NCBI GenBank assembly: GCA_903828785.1
Contig: CAIKNP010000009.1
Location: 1-64,000 of the forward strand
Direction of reading: 5' to 3'
Length of the DNA: 64,000 nucleotides
Source: an uncultured Actinomycetes bacterium
Lineage (GTDB): Bacteria; Actinomycetota; Acidimicrobiia; Acidimicrobiales; RAAP-2
The position numbers were made by a program, and so were the translations under genes. The notes under the pieces are model-generated. The model worked only from the letters and a program-made list of their open reading frames with translations, searched no databases and was not told the DNA's origin. Below are positions 44,262-54,730 of this stretch, in pieces. Every line of letters starts with the position of its first letter. The stretch's first letter is position 1.

Positions 44262-46631
44262 CTATTCGTCACCTTGCGGGGCGGCCACAATCTCGTAGCG
44301 GGGGTTCAAAATTACCGCCTCGCGCCGCTGGCTGGAAACGGTACCCTTCACCATTAAACGAGTGCCCCGTTCGATCCCCGGTATCGTGCTGCGGCCTTGA
44401 AAAACGAGGGTGACCGAACCGGTGTTGTCGGCAATGACGCAACGCAAGTCCGTCGTTCCGTCCTCGCGAGCGACGGTCATGGCGCGTACTCGCCCAGCGA
44501 TTTCGGCTACTTGCCGCTCCTGTAAATCACCAATGGGATCGGCCCCGACCGAGCGTTCGGCCAACTTCACGTCGGCCTCGAGATGGGCGTCTTCGCGTCG
44601 GCCGCCGCGAGCCACCTCATCACTGAGGGGGGCCTCTTGTTTGGCTCCATCACTGACCTGCACTCGCGTCGCGCGGTAGGGGATAATCGTGGCGGCCGTC
44701 CTCGGAATCTGCATCACGGCGGTCGCAATGGAGTCGGCGGTGCGGTCGTGCAGGAGGCGTTGTAAACGAGAGACAAAACTTCGCCGCGGCATGATGGCCA
44801 TGCAGAAGGTTTCCGGATCACGAACAACGTCGGCAACTAACTCCATCGCGGCTCGATCAATGCGACGGTCCTCGCAATCCACTACGTCGAGGTTGATGGC
44901 GGCGGATGCCGTGTTTTCCTTGCCCCACATGCTTTCGAGTCGCTTGGTGACCAGGGGGTCAATGTCGAAGTGCACCGCTCGCACGCTGTAGGCGTTCAGC
45001 GTCTTGCAGTACTGCAGGGCTCGTTCGGTGGCGAGGTCGTAATTATCAACGAAAACGATGACGCGGGTGGTGCGGATGCTCATCGAGGCGCCCGCCGCGG
45101 TGGCCTCGAAGGCCGCGTGCTCGCGCACGTATTGCTTGTTAAAGCGAATCAGAGCGAAGTACATGATTGGCCCGACGACCGCGATGACCCACGCCCCTTG
45201 CTTGAACTTGGCCACCAGGAAGATGATCACGACCAAGGACGTGACGCAGGCGGAGAAGGCGTTGAAGAAAACACCGCGGCGCCAGTGACGGGAGCGCTCG
45301 CGTAGGTGTAACTTCACCATGCCGAGGCCGGCCATGGTGAAGCCCGTGAAGACGCCAATGGCGTACAGGGCAACGAGACCGTTGACGTTGGCGTTGAAGG
45401 CGAGGATGAGGATAAGCGAAATGACACCGAGCACGATGATGCCATTGGAAAAAGCCAAGCGATGCCCGCGCTTGGTGAGCTGGCGGGGCAAGTAAAAGTC
45501 GGTGGCGACGTAATTAGCCAGGAAGGGGAAGCCGTTGAACGAGGTGTTACCACCGGTGTACAGAATTGCCACGGTGGCGAATTGCACAATGAGGAAAATA
45601 ACGTGACCGCTGGCCGAGGATCCGAACACCGCTCGGACTTCCTGGGAAACCACCGTGGGGGTCCCCGCCGCGAAGGGCACTGCGTGAGTCCACTTGGCCA
45701 GCAGCGCCGTCCCCAGCAACAAGAAGCCCAGCACCGAAGCCATCACCAGCAGCGTCTGGCGAGCGTGAACCGACTCGGGCTTGCGGAAACTTCCCACCCC
45801 GTTCGAAATTGCCTCCAGCCCCGTCAGTGAGGAGCCACCGTTGGCGTAGGCGCGCATCAAACTGATGAACGCCAGTCCCATCAGAACGCCGGTGCCCGAG
45901 TGGCCGAAATGACCGTCCACGAGTAGCGAGGGCTTCGGGAGTGGGAGGGCGTGGAGGGTGCCATTGAACTTGCGGTAGTAACCAGCGAGGATGGTCGCCC
46001 CGAGGGCCAGGACGTAGAAATAGGTGGGGAAGGCGAAATAACTCCCGGCCTCTTTGAGGCCGCGCAGGTTCCCGTAGAGCAAGATCAGCACAATGCCTAC
46101 GGTTATCTGCAGGGTGTACGGCGCGAGCGCGGGCACCGCGCTCGTCAAGGCGGCGGTTCCGGCGGAGCACTGCACCGCCACCGTCACGGTGTAGTCAATG
46201 AGCAGGGCCACCGCCGCGATCTGCGCAACCTTTGGTCCAAAGTTCTCCCGGGCCACCACGTAGGAACCGCCGGCCTGGGTGTAGTACTTGATCACGTCCC
46301 AGTAGGAAATGGTCACGAAGATCAAGACCCCGATAATCACGAACATGATGGGCACCACGAGCGCGAAGGCCGCCATCCCAATGAAGGGCGTCATTTGCGT
46401 CAAGATTTCTTCGGTACCGTAGGCCGACGAAGAAATGCAGTCGGGAGCCAAGACTCCCAGCGCCACGACGCGACCGAGGCGCTCCCCGGACAACTGTTCG
46501 CTGACGTAGGGCTTTCCGAGAAAGAATCGTTTGAGTCGGTAACCCAAAGGCTCGGGAAAGACCTTGGCCAAATTGGCGTGAGAAGTGAGAACGAGCGAGT
46601 TCTTAGCGAGCTGCTTATCTGCTTCTGACAC
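44262..46631 (-). CDS. KimA-like APC permease with fused C-terminal OB fold
   Basis: A 789-residue protein. Residues to about 500 form a 12-helix APC transporter like the K+/amino-acid permeases near ceoBC in mycobacteria: VALGVLAPDCISSSAYGTEEIL (helix 1), GGSYVVARENFG. The cytoplasmic middle resembles USP/KimA regulatory domains (TRVIVFVDNYDLATERALQYCKTL). The last 90 residues form an OB fold (VAEIAGRVRAMTVAREDG, IPGIERGTRLMVKGTV, ILNPRYEIV), a domain that in mycobacteria is a separate gene in this neighbourhood. Start at GTG 46631 follows AAGG; TTG 46646 is also possible. It diverges from ceoB and ends 178 bp before topA. Confidence 0.82.
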   Translation of the reverse strand: MSEADKQLAKNSLVLTSHANLAKVFPEPLGYRLKRFFLGKPYVSEQLSGERLGRVVALGVLAPDCISSSAYGTEEILTQMTPFIGMAAFALVVPIMFVIIGVLIFVTISYWDVIKYYTQAGGSYVVARENFGPKVAQIAAVALLIDYTVTVAVQCSAGTAALTSAVPALAPYTLQITVGIVLILLYGNLRGLKEAGSYFAFPTYFYVLALGATILAGYYRKFNGTLHALPLPKPSLLVDGHFGHSGTGVLMGLAFISLMRAYANGGSSLTGLEAISNGVGSFRKPESVHARQTLLVMASVLGFLLLGTALLAKWTHAVPFAAGTPTVVSQEVRAVFGSSASGHVIFLIVQFATVAILYTGGNTSFNGFPFLANYVATDFYLPRQLTKRGHRLAFSNGIIVLGVISLILILAFNANVNGLVALYAIGVFTGFTMAGLGMVKLHLRERSRHWRRGVFFNAFSACVTSLVVIIFLVAKFKQGAWVIAVVGPIMYFALIRFNKQYVREHAAFEATAAGASMSIRTTRVIVFVDNYDLATERALQYCKTLNAYSVRAVHFDIDPLVTKRLESMWGKENTASAAINLDVVDCEDRRIDRAAMELVADVVRDPETFCMAIMPRRSFVSRLQRLLHDRTADSIATAVMQIPRTAATIIPYRATRVQVSDGAKQEAPLSDEVARGGRREDAHLEADVKLAERSVGADPIGDLQERQVAEIAGRVRAMTVAREDGTTDLRCVIADNTGSVTLVFQGRSTIPGIERGTRLMVKGTVSSQRREAVILNPRYEIVAAPQGDE

Positions 46632-46726
46632 GCTACCGACCTTCAACCTATCTTCTCTAGAGGCGTCCTCAGTCTACGACGACCCTCGTAGTTGCGTGTG
46701 CAGTGCGAATGTGGTGAGATGATGGA

Positions 46727-47380
46727 GTGCACATTGTTGTCGTCGGCTGTGGCCGCGTAGGGTCCAGTTTGGCAATGCAGTTGTCCGAGCAGGGACACTC
46801 AATCGTCATCATTGACAAGAATCGCGAGGCATTTCGTCGCCTCACCGCTTTCGATGGTCGCGCGCTGGTCGGCTCGGGCTTCGATAGAGAGATCTTGGCG
46901 AAAGCGGAAATCCAAAACGCCGACGCCTTGGCCTCGGTGACGCGCGGCGACAATACCAACATTCTCTGCGCGCGTATCGCCCGCGACAATTTCGGTGTGA
47001 AGAACGTGGTGGCGCGAATTTACGACTCGCAGCGCGCCAGTATTTATCTGAAACTCGGAATTCCCACGGTGGCCTCGGCCCTGTGGACCACCCAGCAAGT
47101 TCGCCGTTACATCATGCCCGACGAGAACGCCGTAAGTTGGACCGACGTCAGTGGCGGTCTGCAACTCGTCGAACGCTTGGTGCCCGATGCCCTGGCCGGA
47201 AAGCCCTTAAGCACGATGGCCTTGGGCGACAACGTCCGGCCGGTAAGTCTGCTCCGCGGGGGTGTCGCTCGCGTGGCAATTGATGGGCTTTTCGCCCAAG
47301 AGGGTGACGTCGTGCAATTCATGGTTACGGGTGAAGGCCTCAAGTCCCTCACCAGCTTGTTAAACGGTGGTGAGTCATGA
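46727..47380 (+). CDS. ceoB: TrkA-family potassium regulatory protein CeoB
   Basis: A 217-residue RCK subunit. The Rossmann NAD site is HIVVVGCGRVGSSLAMQLSEQG with IIDKNREAFRRL, followed by a TrkA_C domain (KPLSTMALGDNVRPVSLLRGG). It controls a K+ uptake channel or permease in response to NAD(H) or ATP. The next gene, ceoC, overlaps by 4 nt, and the KimA-like permease diverges 96 bp upstream, as in mycobacteria. It has no clear ribosome site; TGAGAT precedes the GTG by 6 nt. Confidence 0.88.
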   Translation: MHIVVVGCGRVGSSLAMQLSEQGHSIVIIDKNREAFRRLTAFDGRALVGSGFDREILAKAEIQNADALASVTRGDNTNILCARIARDNFGVKNVVARIYDSQRASIYLKLGIPTVASALWTTQQVRRYIMPDENAVSWTDVSGGLQLVERLVPDALAGKPLSTMALGDNVRPVSLLRGGVARVAIDGLFAQEGDVVQFMVTGEGLKSLTSLLNGGES

Positions 47381-48045
47381 GAGTAATGATCGCGGGTGGT
47401 GGATCGGTGGGTATCGCTATTTCCCTCGACCTCGTTGACCGTCATCACGACGTGGTGCTACTCGAACAAGACCCCGCCGTGGCCGAGAAATTGCGTAGCC
47501 AACTCCACAGTGTTGACGTCGTGACGGCGGACGCCTGCGAGTACTCGAGTTTGGCCAACGCCGACTTACGCACCGTGGACGTCGTTATCGCCGCCACTGG
47601 TGACGACGAAGACAACTTGGTCATTTCCTGGTTGTCCAAGCAAGAATTTGGTGTACCGCGCGTCATTGCGCGTATCAACAACTCCCGAAACGAGTGGCTC
47701 TTTGGTCAGTCGTGGGGAGTGGACGTGGCCGTTTCCACGCCCGCGCTGATCACTTCCTTGGTGGACGAGGCCGTCGAAGTGGGCTCCATTATCAACCTGA
47801 TGGACCTCGCCCACGGCAAAATGACCTTGATCGAAGTAACGCTCACGGCGTCGGCGCCCGCCGTGGCGGAGAAGAAGACGCTGGATGAATTGGTCTTATC
47901 CGACTCGGTTCGGGTAGTGGCCGTGGTGCGAGCCGAACAGCCGATGGTCCCCCAAGGATCCATGCGCTTTCTCGAGCACGACCACGTCATTTTGCTCGCT
48001 CGGGCGGACAGCGCCGGCGACTGCGCCTCCGCCTTTGTCGGCTAG
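47377..48045 (+). CDS. ceoC: TrkA-family potassium regulatory protein CeoC
   Basis: A 222-residue RCK subunit paralogous to CeoB. NAD-binding MIAGGGSVGIAISLDLVDRHHDVVLLEQD, then DVVIAATGDDEDNLVISWLSKQEFG, and a TrkA_C domain at the end (VLSDSVRVVAVVRAEQPMVPQGSMRFLEHDHVIL). It overlaps ceoB by 4 nt and is likely to form a hetero-octameric gating ring with it. Confidence 0.88.
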   Translation: MRVMIAGGGSVGIAISLDLVDRHHDVVLLEQDPAVAEKLRSQLHSVDVVTADACEYSSLANADLRTVDVVIAATGDDEDNLVISWLSKQEFGVPRVIARINNSRNEWLFGQSWGVDVAVSTPALITSLVDEAVEVGSIINLMDLAHGKMTLIEVTLTASAPAVAEKKTLDELVLSDSVRVVAVVRAEQPMVPQGSMRFLEHDHVILLARADSAGDCASAFVG

Positions 48046-48075
48046 GGGGCCCGAACCCCTCGATTGGCAAGGGCG

Positions 48076-48081
48076 TAACAT
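48076..48081 (+). promoter_or_regulatory. -10 box of HAD-IB gene
   Basis: TAACAT lies 7 nt before ATG 48089, beyond the ceoC stop. Confidence 0.4.
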
Positions 48082-48088
48082 ACAAGCA

Positions 48089-48850
48089 ATGCGTGCCGCC
48101 TTCTTCGATCTCGACAAAACGGTCATCGCCAAGTCATCCATGGTGGCCCTGGGTCCAGAGTTTCACGCCAGGGGACTCTTGAGTCGCCGAACCTTGTTGC
48201 GCGGGGCCTTTACGCAGCTACTCTTTCTGCGATTCGGCGCCAACGACGAACGTTTGGACAAAATTCGTCGAGCCGTGCTCAAAGTCACCAAGGGTTGGGA
48301 CCACAACGAAGTCCGGCGCTTGGTGGCCGAAACCATTACCGAGGTTATTGAACCGCTCATTTACCAAGAGGCGATTGACCTCATCAATTTCCACCTCGCC
48401 CAAGGCGACGAGGTCTGGCTGGTATCGATGTCTCCCGCCGAAATCGTGGAGCCCTTCGCCGAGATGCTGGGCATGACCGGCGCCATAGGCTCGCGAGCCC
48501 AGATTGACGAGAATGGCAAGTTCACCGGCGACATGGACTTCGTGTCACACGGAACGAACAAGGTTCTCGCCATCGAAGAAGTCGCGACCAAACGCGGCAT
48601 CGATCTTGATCAGTCCTTCGCCTACAGCGACTCGGCCACCGACATCCCCATGCTTCAGGCGGTCGGACACCCCTACGCGGTGAACCCGGACCGGGCCCTC
48701 GCTCACTTCGCTCACGACCACGAGTGGCCGATTATGAGTTTCACGCATCCCGTTCGGGCGCACGACGGCAAGGCCTCGCGGACGCCCTTCGTGGTGAGCG
48801 CCATCATTCTGGGCATCATGGCCCTGGTGGGCCGATCGCGACGCGATTAA
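48089..48850 (+). CDS. HAD-IB family hydrolase (SerB-like)
   Basis: A 253-residue member of the HAD-IB subfamily of phosphoserine-phosphatase-like enzymes. Motif I FFDLDKTVIAKSS, motif II WLVSMSPAE, and motif IV AYSDSATDIPMLQAVGHPYAVNP are present. The C-terminus has a hydrophobic helix (VVSAIILGIMALVG), so it may be membrane-anchored. Start is ATG 48089, with a TAACAT box, rather than the track start inside ceoC. Its stop interlocks with the sigma factor stop (ttaa). Confidence 0.85.
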   Translation: MRAAFFDLDKTVIAKSSMVALGPEFHARGLLSRRTLLRGAFTQLLFLRFGANDERLDKIRRAVLKVTKGWDHNEVRRLVAETITEVIEPLIYQEAIDLINFHLAQGDEVWLVSMSPAEIVEPFAEMLGMTGAIGSRAQIDENGKFTGDMDFVSHGTNKVLAIEEVATKRGIDLDQSFAYSDSATDIPMLQAVGHPYAVNPDRALAHFAHDHEWPIMSFTHPVRAHDGKASRTPFVVSAIILGIMALVGRSRRD

Positions 48851-49800
48851 AGCGTCAGCAAGTCCCGCGCACCGGTGTCCGACGAAGGGTGGCGTAGTTT
48901 GGACATCGCACGGGCCTCAATCTGTCGAATGCGCTCACGGGTGAGGTTCATTTCGGCGCCCACGTCTTCGAGGGTACGAACCTCACCGGCGCCATCGAGA
49001 CCGAAGCGCATGCGCAAAATCCGGCGCTCGCGGTCATCGAGCAATTGGAGGAATTTCTCAATTGCGGCCGGCATCATCTTCACCGCAGCCACGTCGAAGG
49101 GTGATTCGGCGGAGCGGTCCTCGACCACGTCGCCCAGTTCGGCGTCGCCGTCCTCGCGCAGGGGCTCCGACAAGGAGATGGGCTCGGAACGGAAGCGCAG
49201 GGCCTCAATCAGTTTGTCTTCGGGCATCTCACACTCGTCGCAGAGTTCCTTGATGGTCGGTGGACGTCCAAACTTCAGCTCCAGACGCGACTGCGCCTTC
49301 TGCACGCGCGCCAGGGTGTCACCAGCGTGCACCGGGAGGCGGATGGTGCGGCCGGTGTTCGCGATACCGCGCGTGATGGCCTGACGAATCCACCAAGTGG
49401 CGTAGGTGGAGAACTTGAAACCCTTGCGCCAGTCAAACTTCTCGACGGCGTGCATGAGACCAAGGTTGCCTTCTTGGATCAAGTCGAGCAGCGGCAGACC
49501 TGAGGCCTGGTACTTCTTGGCAATGGAGACGACGAGTCGCAAGTTGGACTGCACGAAGTCCCGTTCCGCTTTTTCGCCGCGGTGAGCGGCGCGCTTCAGT
49601 GCGGCCTTTCGCGTGGGAGTCAGCTTCACGGTCTTGTCCGTTTCGGCACTCTCGAGTTCGGCGCGGGCTTCGCGGCCCTCCTCAATGGCTTGGGCCAATT
49701 CGACTTCGTCATCCTTAGTCAGCAGGGTGTACTGACCAATGTCGGAGAGGTAGAGGCGGACGAGGTCTTCATCGTCGCGATCAACGCGGTCTTTAGCCAT
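48847..49800 (-). CDS. sigma-70 family factor, group 1 or 2
   Basis: A 317-residue factor with region 1.2 (LVRLYLSDIGQYTLLT), region 2 (LIQEGNLGLMHAVEKFDWRKGFKFSTYATWWIRQAI, identical in style to primary sigmas), region 3 and region 4 (LEDVGAEMNLTRERIRQIEARAMSKLRHP). It lacks a long region 1.1, so it may be a SigB/HrdA-like group 2 factor or a compact primary factor. It would read TATAAT-like promoters. Start is ATG after AAAAGGAATTC. Confidence 0.9.
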   Translation of the reverse strand: MAKDRVDRDDEDLVRLYLSDIGQYTLLTKDDEVELAQAIEEGREARAELESAETDKTVKLTPTRKAALKRAAHRGEKAERDFVQSNLRLVVSIAKKYQASGLPLLDLIQEGNLGLMHAVEKFDWRKGFKFSTYATWWIRQAITRGIANTGRTIRLPVHAGDTLARVQKAQSRLELKFGRPPTIKELCDECEMPEDKLIEALRFRSEPISLSEPLREDGDAELGDVVEDRSAESPFDVAAVKMMPAAIEKFLQLLDDRERRILRMRFGLDGAGEVRTLEDVGAEMNLTRERIRQIEARAMSKLRHPSSDTGARDLLTL

Positions 49801-49864
49801 TGCGAATTCCTTTTAACTCAGTACCGGAGAAACCGGCACACTGTGTTATACGAGGACCCGCAAC

Positions 49865-50358
49865 CTACGTCCGTGGACCCAGGTGTTCATCCCACCCCGC
49901 GCTCACCAAAATCTCGAGCAGCGACTGCGCAATCAGGGTCAATTGGGTGCTTTCCAGTGGCGGCTGACTCGCCAGAATCCGTCCCGTTTCGTGCATCGAG
50001 GAAACGAGGAAGGACTGACCCTGAGACAGCAGGTGTTGCTGGAGAGGCGTCAAGGGGCCTTGCGCCAAGTCCCTCAGCCAGACGAGCAGACGCGGACTGA
50101 GCAACATCGTGACGCTAAAGAGCGTGATCGCGCCGCTGGGATCCTCCAGAGTGGCGTGCTCCAGCATGCCCGTGATCAGGGAGGACGGCTCCCCGACGGC
50201 GCCGGCGTCGCGAAGCTCCAAGACTCGCTCACCAAAGAGTCGACCCAGTTCGTAGCCGCGCACCGCTAAGGCATCGTTCGTGAAGGTCGGCGCGCTCCGT
50301 CCCAGTTCGGCGTAGAGCGCGGCGTAGAGGCCGGCGAGGTGTTCCCCGTCAGACCACG

Positions 50359-50362
<4 letters not shown>
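49865..50362 (-). CDS. conserved hypothetical, helical protein
   Basis: A 165-residue soluble protein that I cannot assign. It is mostly helical (AVRGYELGRLFGERVLELRDA, GAITLFSVTMLLSPRLLVWLRD) with no recognisable catalytic motif. Its start overlaps the nadE stop by 4 nt, so it is expressed with nadE and may act near NAD metabolism, by inference only. Confidence 0.6.
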
Positions 50363-52101
<1,739 letters not shown>

Positions 52102-52107
52102 GTTCTC

Positions 52108-52113
52108 AGCCTA
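52108..52113 (-). promoter_or_regulatory. -10 box of nadE (leaderless)
   Basis: TAGGCT precedes GTG 52101 by 6 nt on the minus strand. Confidence 0.5.
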
Positions 52114-52146
52114 CCGGCGCAGGGTGGCGCTTCCCTAGGGGGAAGT

Positions 52147-52162
52147 TTCACACGCCCGAAAC
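52147..52162 (+). promoter_or_regulatory. possible GlnR half-box upstream of glnII
   Basis: TTCAC-N6-GAAAC approximates the known actinobacterial GlnR unit GTnAC-N6-GAAAC with one mismatch. It lies about 75 bp before the glnII start. A second unit is not evident, so support is moderate. Confidence 0.35.
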
Positions 52163-52237
52163 AGAACCGCGTCCTCGGGTCCGCTCGGACCGGCACACTG
52201 GAAGCACTACATCCGACGCTACGCCCAAGGAGAAACC

Positions 52238-53326
52238 ATGGCCTACCAAGCCGAGTACATCTGGATTGACGGAGCCGAGCCCACGCGTGGGCTGCGCTCG
52301 AAGACTCGCATCATTGCCACCGGCAAGAAGCCCGAGCTGTGGGGATTTGACGGTTCGAGCACGAACCAGGCCACGGGATCGTTCTCCGACTGCGTGTTGC
52401 GCCCCGTGTTCACCTGCCCCGACCCCCTGCGCGCCCCCGGTGACATCTTGGTGCTTTGTGAAGTGTTGAACCCCGACATGACGCCCCACGCGACGAATAC
52501 CCGACACGCCGCCGCCCTCGTCGCGAAGCAGTACGCCAGCTTCGAACCGAAGTTCGGTATCGAACAGGAGTACACCTTTTTCCAGGACGGCCGTCCCTAC
52601 GGCTGGCCCGAGGTGGGCTACCCCGCCCCCCAGGGTCCCTACTACTGCGGCGTCGGAGGATCCAAGATGCCCGGCCGTGACATCGTCGAGGCCCACACCA
52701 TCGCCTGCCTCGAAGCCGGCATCAGCATCGAAGGTACCAACGCCGAAGTGATGATGGGCCAGTGGGAGTTTCAGGTCGGCGTGCTCGACACCTTGGCCGT
52801 CGGTGACCAGTTGTGGGTTGCCCGCTGGCTGCTCGAACGAATCGCCGAAGAATTTGAAGTGGAAGTCTCTTGGCTGGCCAAGCCCATCAAGGGTGACTGG
52901 AACGGTGCCGGAGCGCACACCAACTTCTCGACCAAGCAAATGCGCGCGGTGGGCGGTTGGGAGCACATCATTGCTGGTTGTGAAGCCCTCGGCACTCGCG
53001 TGCTCGAGCACGTCGAGAACTACGGTGACGGCGTGAAGGACCGTTTGACGGGAGCGCACGAGACCGCCCCCTGGCACACCTACTCCTACGGCATTTCTGA
53101 CCGTGGTCGTTCAGTGCGCATCCCCGGTGGTGTCGCGCGCGAAAAGCGTGGCTACCTCGAGGACCGACGCCCTAACGCCAACGTCGACCCCTACACCGTG
53201 GCCCGCTTGATGGTCGAGACCATTTGCGGCGCCGCCAGTTCCGCGAAGAAAGCCCCGGTGAAGAAGGCGGTCGCCAAGAAGGCGCCGGCCAAGAAGGCTC
53301 CGGCGAAGTCGGCGGCCCGAAAGTAA
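52238..53326 (+). CDS. glnII: glutamine synthetase type II with Lys/Ala-rich tail
   Basis: A 362-residue eukaryote-type (GSII) glutamine synthetase. Features include YQAEYIWIDGAEPTRGLRSKTRI, ELWGFDGSSTNQATGSFSDC, GIEQEYTFFQDGRPYGWP, GAHTNFSTKQMR and RGRSVRIPGGVAREKRGYLEDRRP. It assimilates ammonia with glutamate and ATP. Residues after about 330 form a low-complexity basic tail (KKAPVKKAVAKKAPAKKAPAKSAARK) that is not part of the GSII fold. The start follows AAGGAGAAACC. A strong hairpin terminator lies 30 bp downstream. Confidence 0.95.
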   Translation: MAYQAEYIWIDGAEPTRGLRSKTRIIATGKKPELWGFDGSSTNQATGSFSDCVLRPVFTCPDPLRAPGDILVLCEVLNPDMTPHATNTRHAAALVAKQYASFEPKFGIEQEYTFFQDGRPYGWPEVGYPAPQGPYYCGVGGSKMPGRDIVEAHTIACLEAGISIEGTNAEVMMGQWEFQVGVLDTLAVGDQLWVARWLLERIAEEFEVEVSWLAKPIKGDWNGAGAHTNFSTKQMRAVGGWEHIIAGCEALGTRVLEHVENYGDGVKDRLTGAHETAPWHTYSYGISDRGRSVRIPGGVAREKRGYLEDRRPNANVDPYTVARLMVETICGAASSAKKAPVKKAVAKKAPAKKAPAKSAARK

Positions 53327-53355
53327 TTTCGGCGAAGTACCCGCGGTACCTCCTT

Positions 53356-53391
53356 CACAAATCCGTCACCCGCGAGGGTGACGGATTTGTG
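53356..53391 (+). terminator. glnII terminator, 16-bp perfect hairpin
   Basis: CACAAATCCGTCACCC pairs with GGGTGACGGATTTGTG around GCGA. Only a short T-rich run (ATTTCT) follows, so termination may be partial and allow read-through to glnA. Confidence 0.75.
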
Positions 53392-53431
53392 ATTTCTGGC
53401 CGAATTGGCCAACGAGAGCAAAGGTGCGAGA

Positions 53432-54730
53432 ATGGACAGTATGCAGAGCCAGGCGCAGTACGTTTTGCGAACCGTTGAGGAACGCGGTATTCGCTTCATC
53501 CAATTGTGGTTTACCGACGTGCTCGGTCGCCACAAGGCCTTTCACGTCACCCCCGCCGAGCTCGAGGATGCCCTCGACCAAGGACTGACCTTTGACGGCT
53601 CCTCCATTGACGGTTTCTCCCGCACGACCGAATCAGACGTCCTGGCCCGACCCGATCTCACGACCTTCGAATTGTTGCCCTGGTACGAGCCGGGACACGG
53701 GATCGCCCGCGTGTTCTGTGACATCGTCAACATCGACGGATCGCCCTTCCTGGGCTGCCCGCGCCAGCAGCTACGCCGAGTCCTGGGTGAGGCCCACGCC
53801 CAGGGATACACCTTCTACGTGGCCCCCGAGATCGAGTACTTCTACTTCGCCTCCTTGGACCCTTCCGCGGCCCCCCAGCCGCTGGACCGAGGGAGTTACT
53901 TCGACTTACTGCCCGACGACGTGGCCAGTCAATTGCGCCGACGTACGGTACTCACCCTGGAAGAGATGGGCATTGGTGTTGAGCACGCACAGCACGAAGA
54001 CGCGCCCAGCCAGCACGAGATTGACCTGCGTTATACCGACGCGTTGACCATGGCGGACACGGTGATGTCCGTTCGCCACGTAGTGAAAGAACTCGCTCGC
54101 CAAGAGGGCGTGGCCGCGAGTTTCATGCCCAAGCCCCTCGCTAACGTGCAGGGTTCGGGCATGCACACCCACCTGTCCTTATGGAAAGACGGGGTCAACG
54201 CCTTCGTCGGTGATGGGCCCTACGGTCTGAGCGAGGTGGCCACTGGTTTCATCGCCGGACTCTTGCGTCACGCCCCCGAAATAACGGCCATCACCAACCA
54301 GTGGGTCAACTCGTACAAGCGGCTCGTGCCCAGCACGGAAGCCCCAGTGGGCGCCGAGTGGGCTCGTCACGACGACGCCGCCCTCGTGCGCATCCCCTCG
54401 GTGAAGCTCGGCAAAACCGACTCCACCCGCATCGAGTACCGGGCCCCCGACCCGGCCGCCAACCCCTACCTGGCCTTCGCCGTTATTCTGGCCGCCGGTT
54501 TGCGTGGCATTAACGGTGCCTACGAACTCCCCGCCGAGGGCGAACGCGTGGCTCGCTTGCCGCGCAGTCTTGACGAAGCCATCGACCTCATGGCCTCGTC
54601 GGAATTACTGCACGAGACCTTGGGCGAACACCAGGTCGAGTGGTTCCTGCGAAATAAGCGCACCGAGTGGGACGCCTATCGCGGCCAAGTCACCCCCTTC
54701 GAACTTGAACGCTACCTACCGCTGCTGTGA
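53432..54730 (+). CDS. glnA: glutamine synthetase, GSI type
   Basis: A 432-residue class I synthetase. It has VEERGIRFIQLWFTDVLGR (N-terminal beta-grasp), LTFDGSSIDGFSRTTESD, QLRRVLGEAHA, APEIEYFYF, SGMHTHLSLWKDG, and RIEYRAPDPAANPYLAFAVILAAGLRGI. The segment that carries the adenylylated Tyr in other GSI enzymes is shortened here (GINGAYELPAEGERVARLP), so GlnE-type control is unlikely. Start ATG 53432 follows AAGG by 7 nt. It overlaps the glnR-like gene by 4 nt. A gamma-glutamylation of another amine is a less likely alternative. Confidence 0.88.
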   Translation: MDSMQSQAQYVLRTVEERGIRFIQLWFTDVLGRHKAFHVTPAELEDALDQGLTFDGSSIDGFSRTTESDVLARPDLTTFELLPWYEPGHGIARVFCDIVNIDGSPFLGCPRQQLRRVLGEAHAQGYTFYVAPEIEYFYFASLDPSAAPQPLDRGSYFDLLPDDVASQLRRRTVLTLEEMGIGVEHAQHEDAPSQHEIDLRYTDALTMADTVMSVRHVVKELARQEGVAASFMPKPLANVQGSGMHTHLSLWKDGVNAFVGDGPYGLSEVATGFIAGLLRHAPEITAITNQWVNSYKRLVPSTEAPVGAEWARHDDAALVRIPSVKLGKTDSTRIEYRAPDPAANPYLAFAVILAAGLRGINGAYELPAEGERVARLPRSLDEAIDLMASSELLHETLGEHQVEWFLRNKRTEWDAYRGQVTPFELERYLPLL

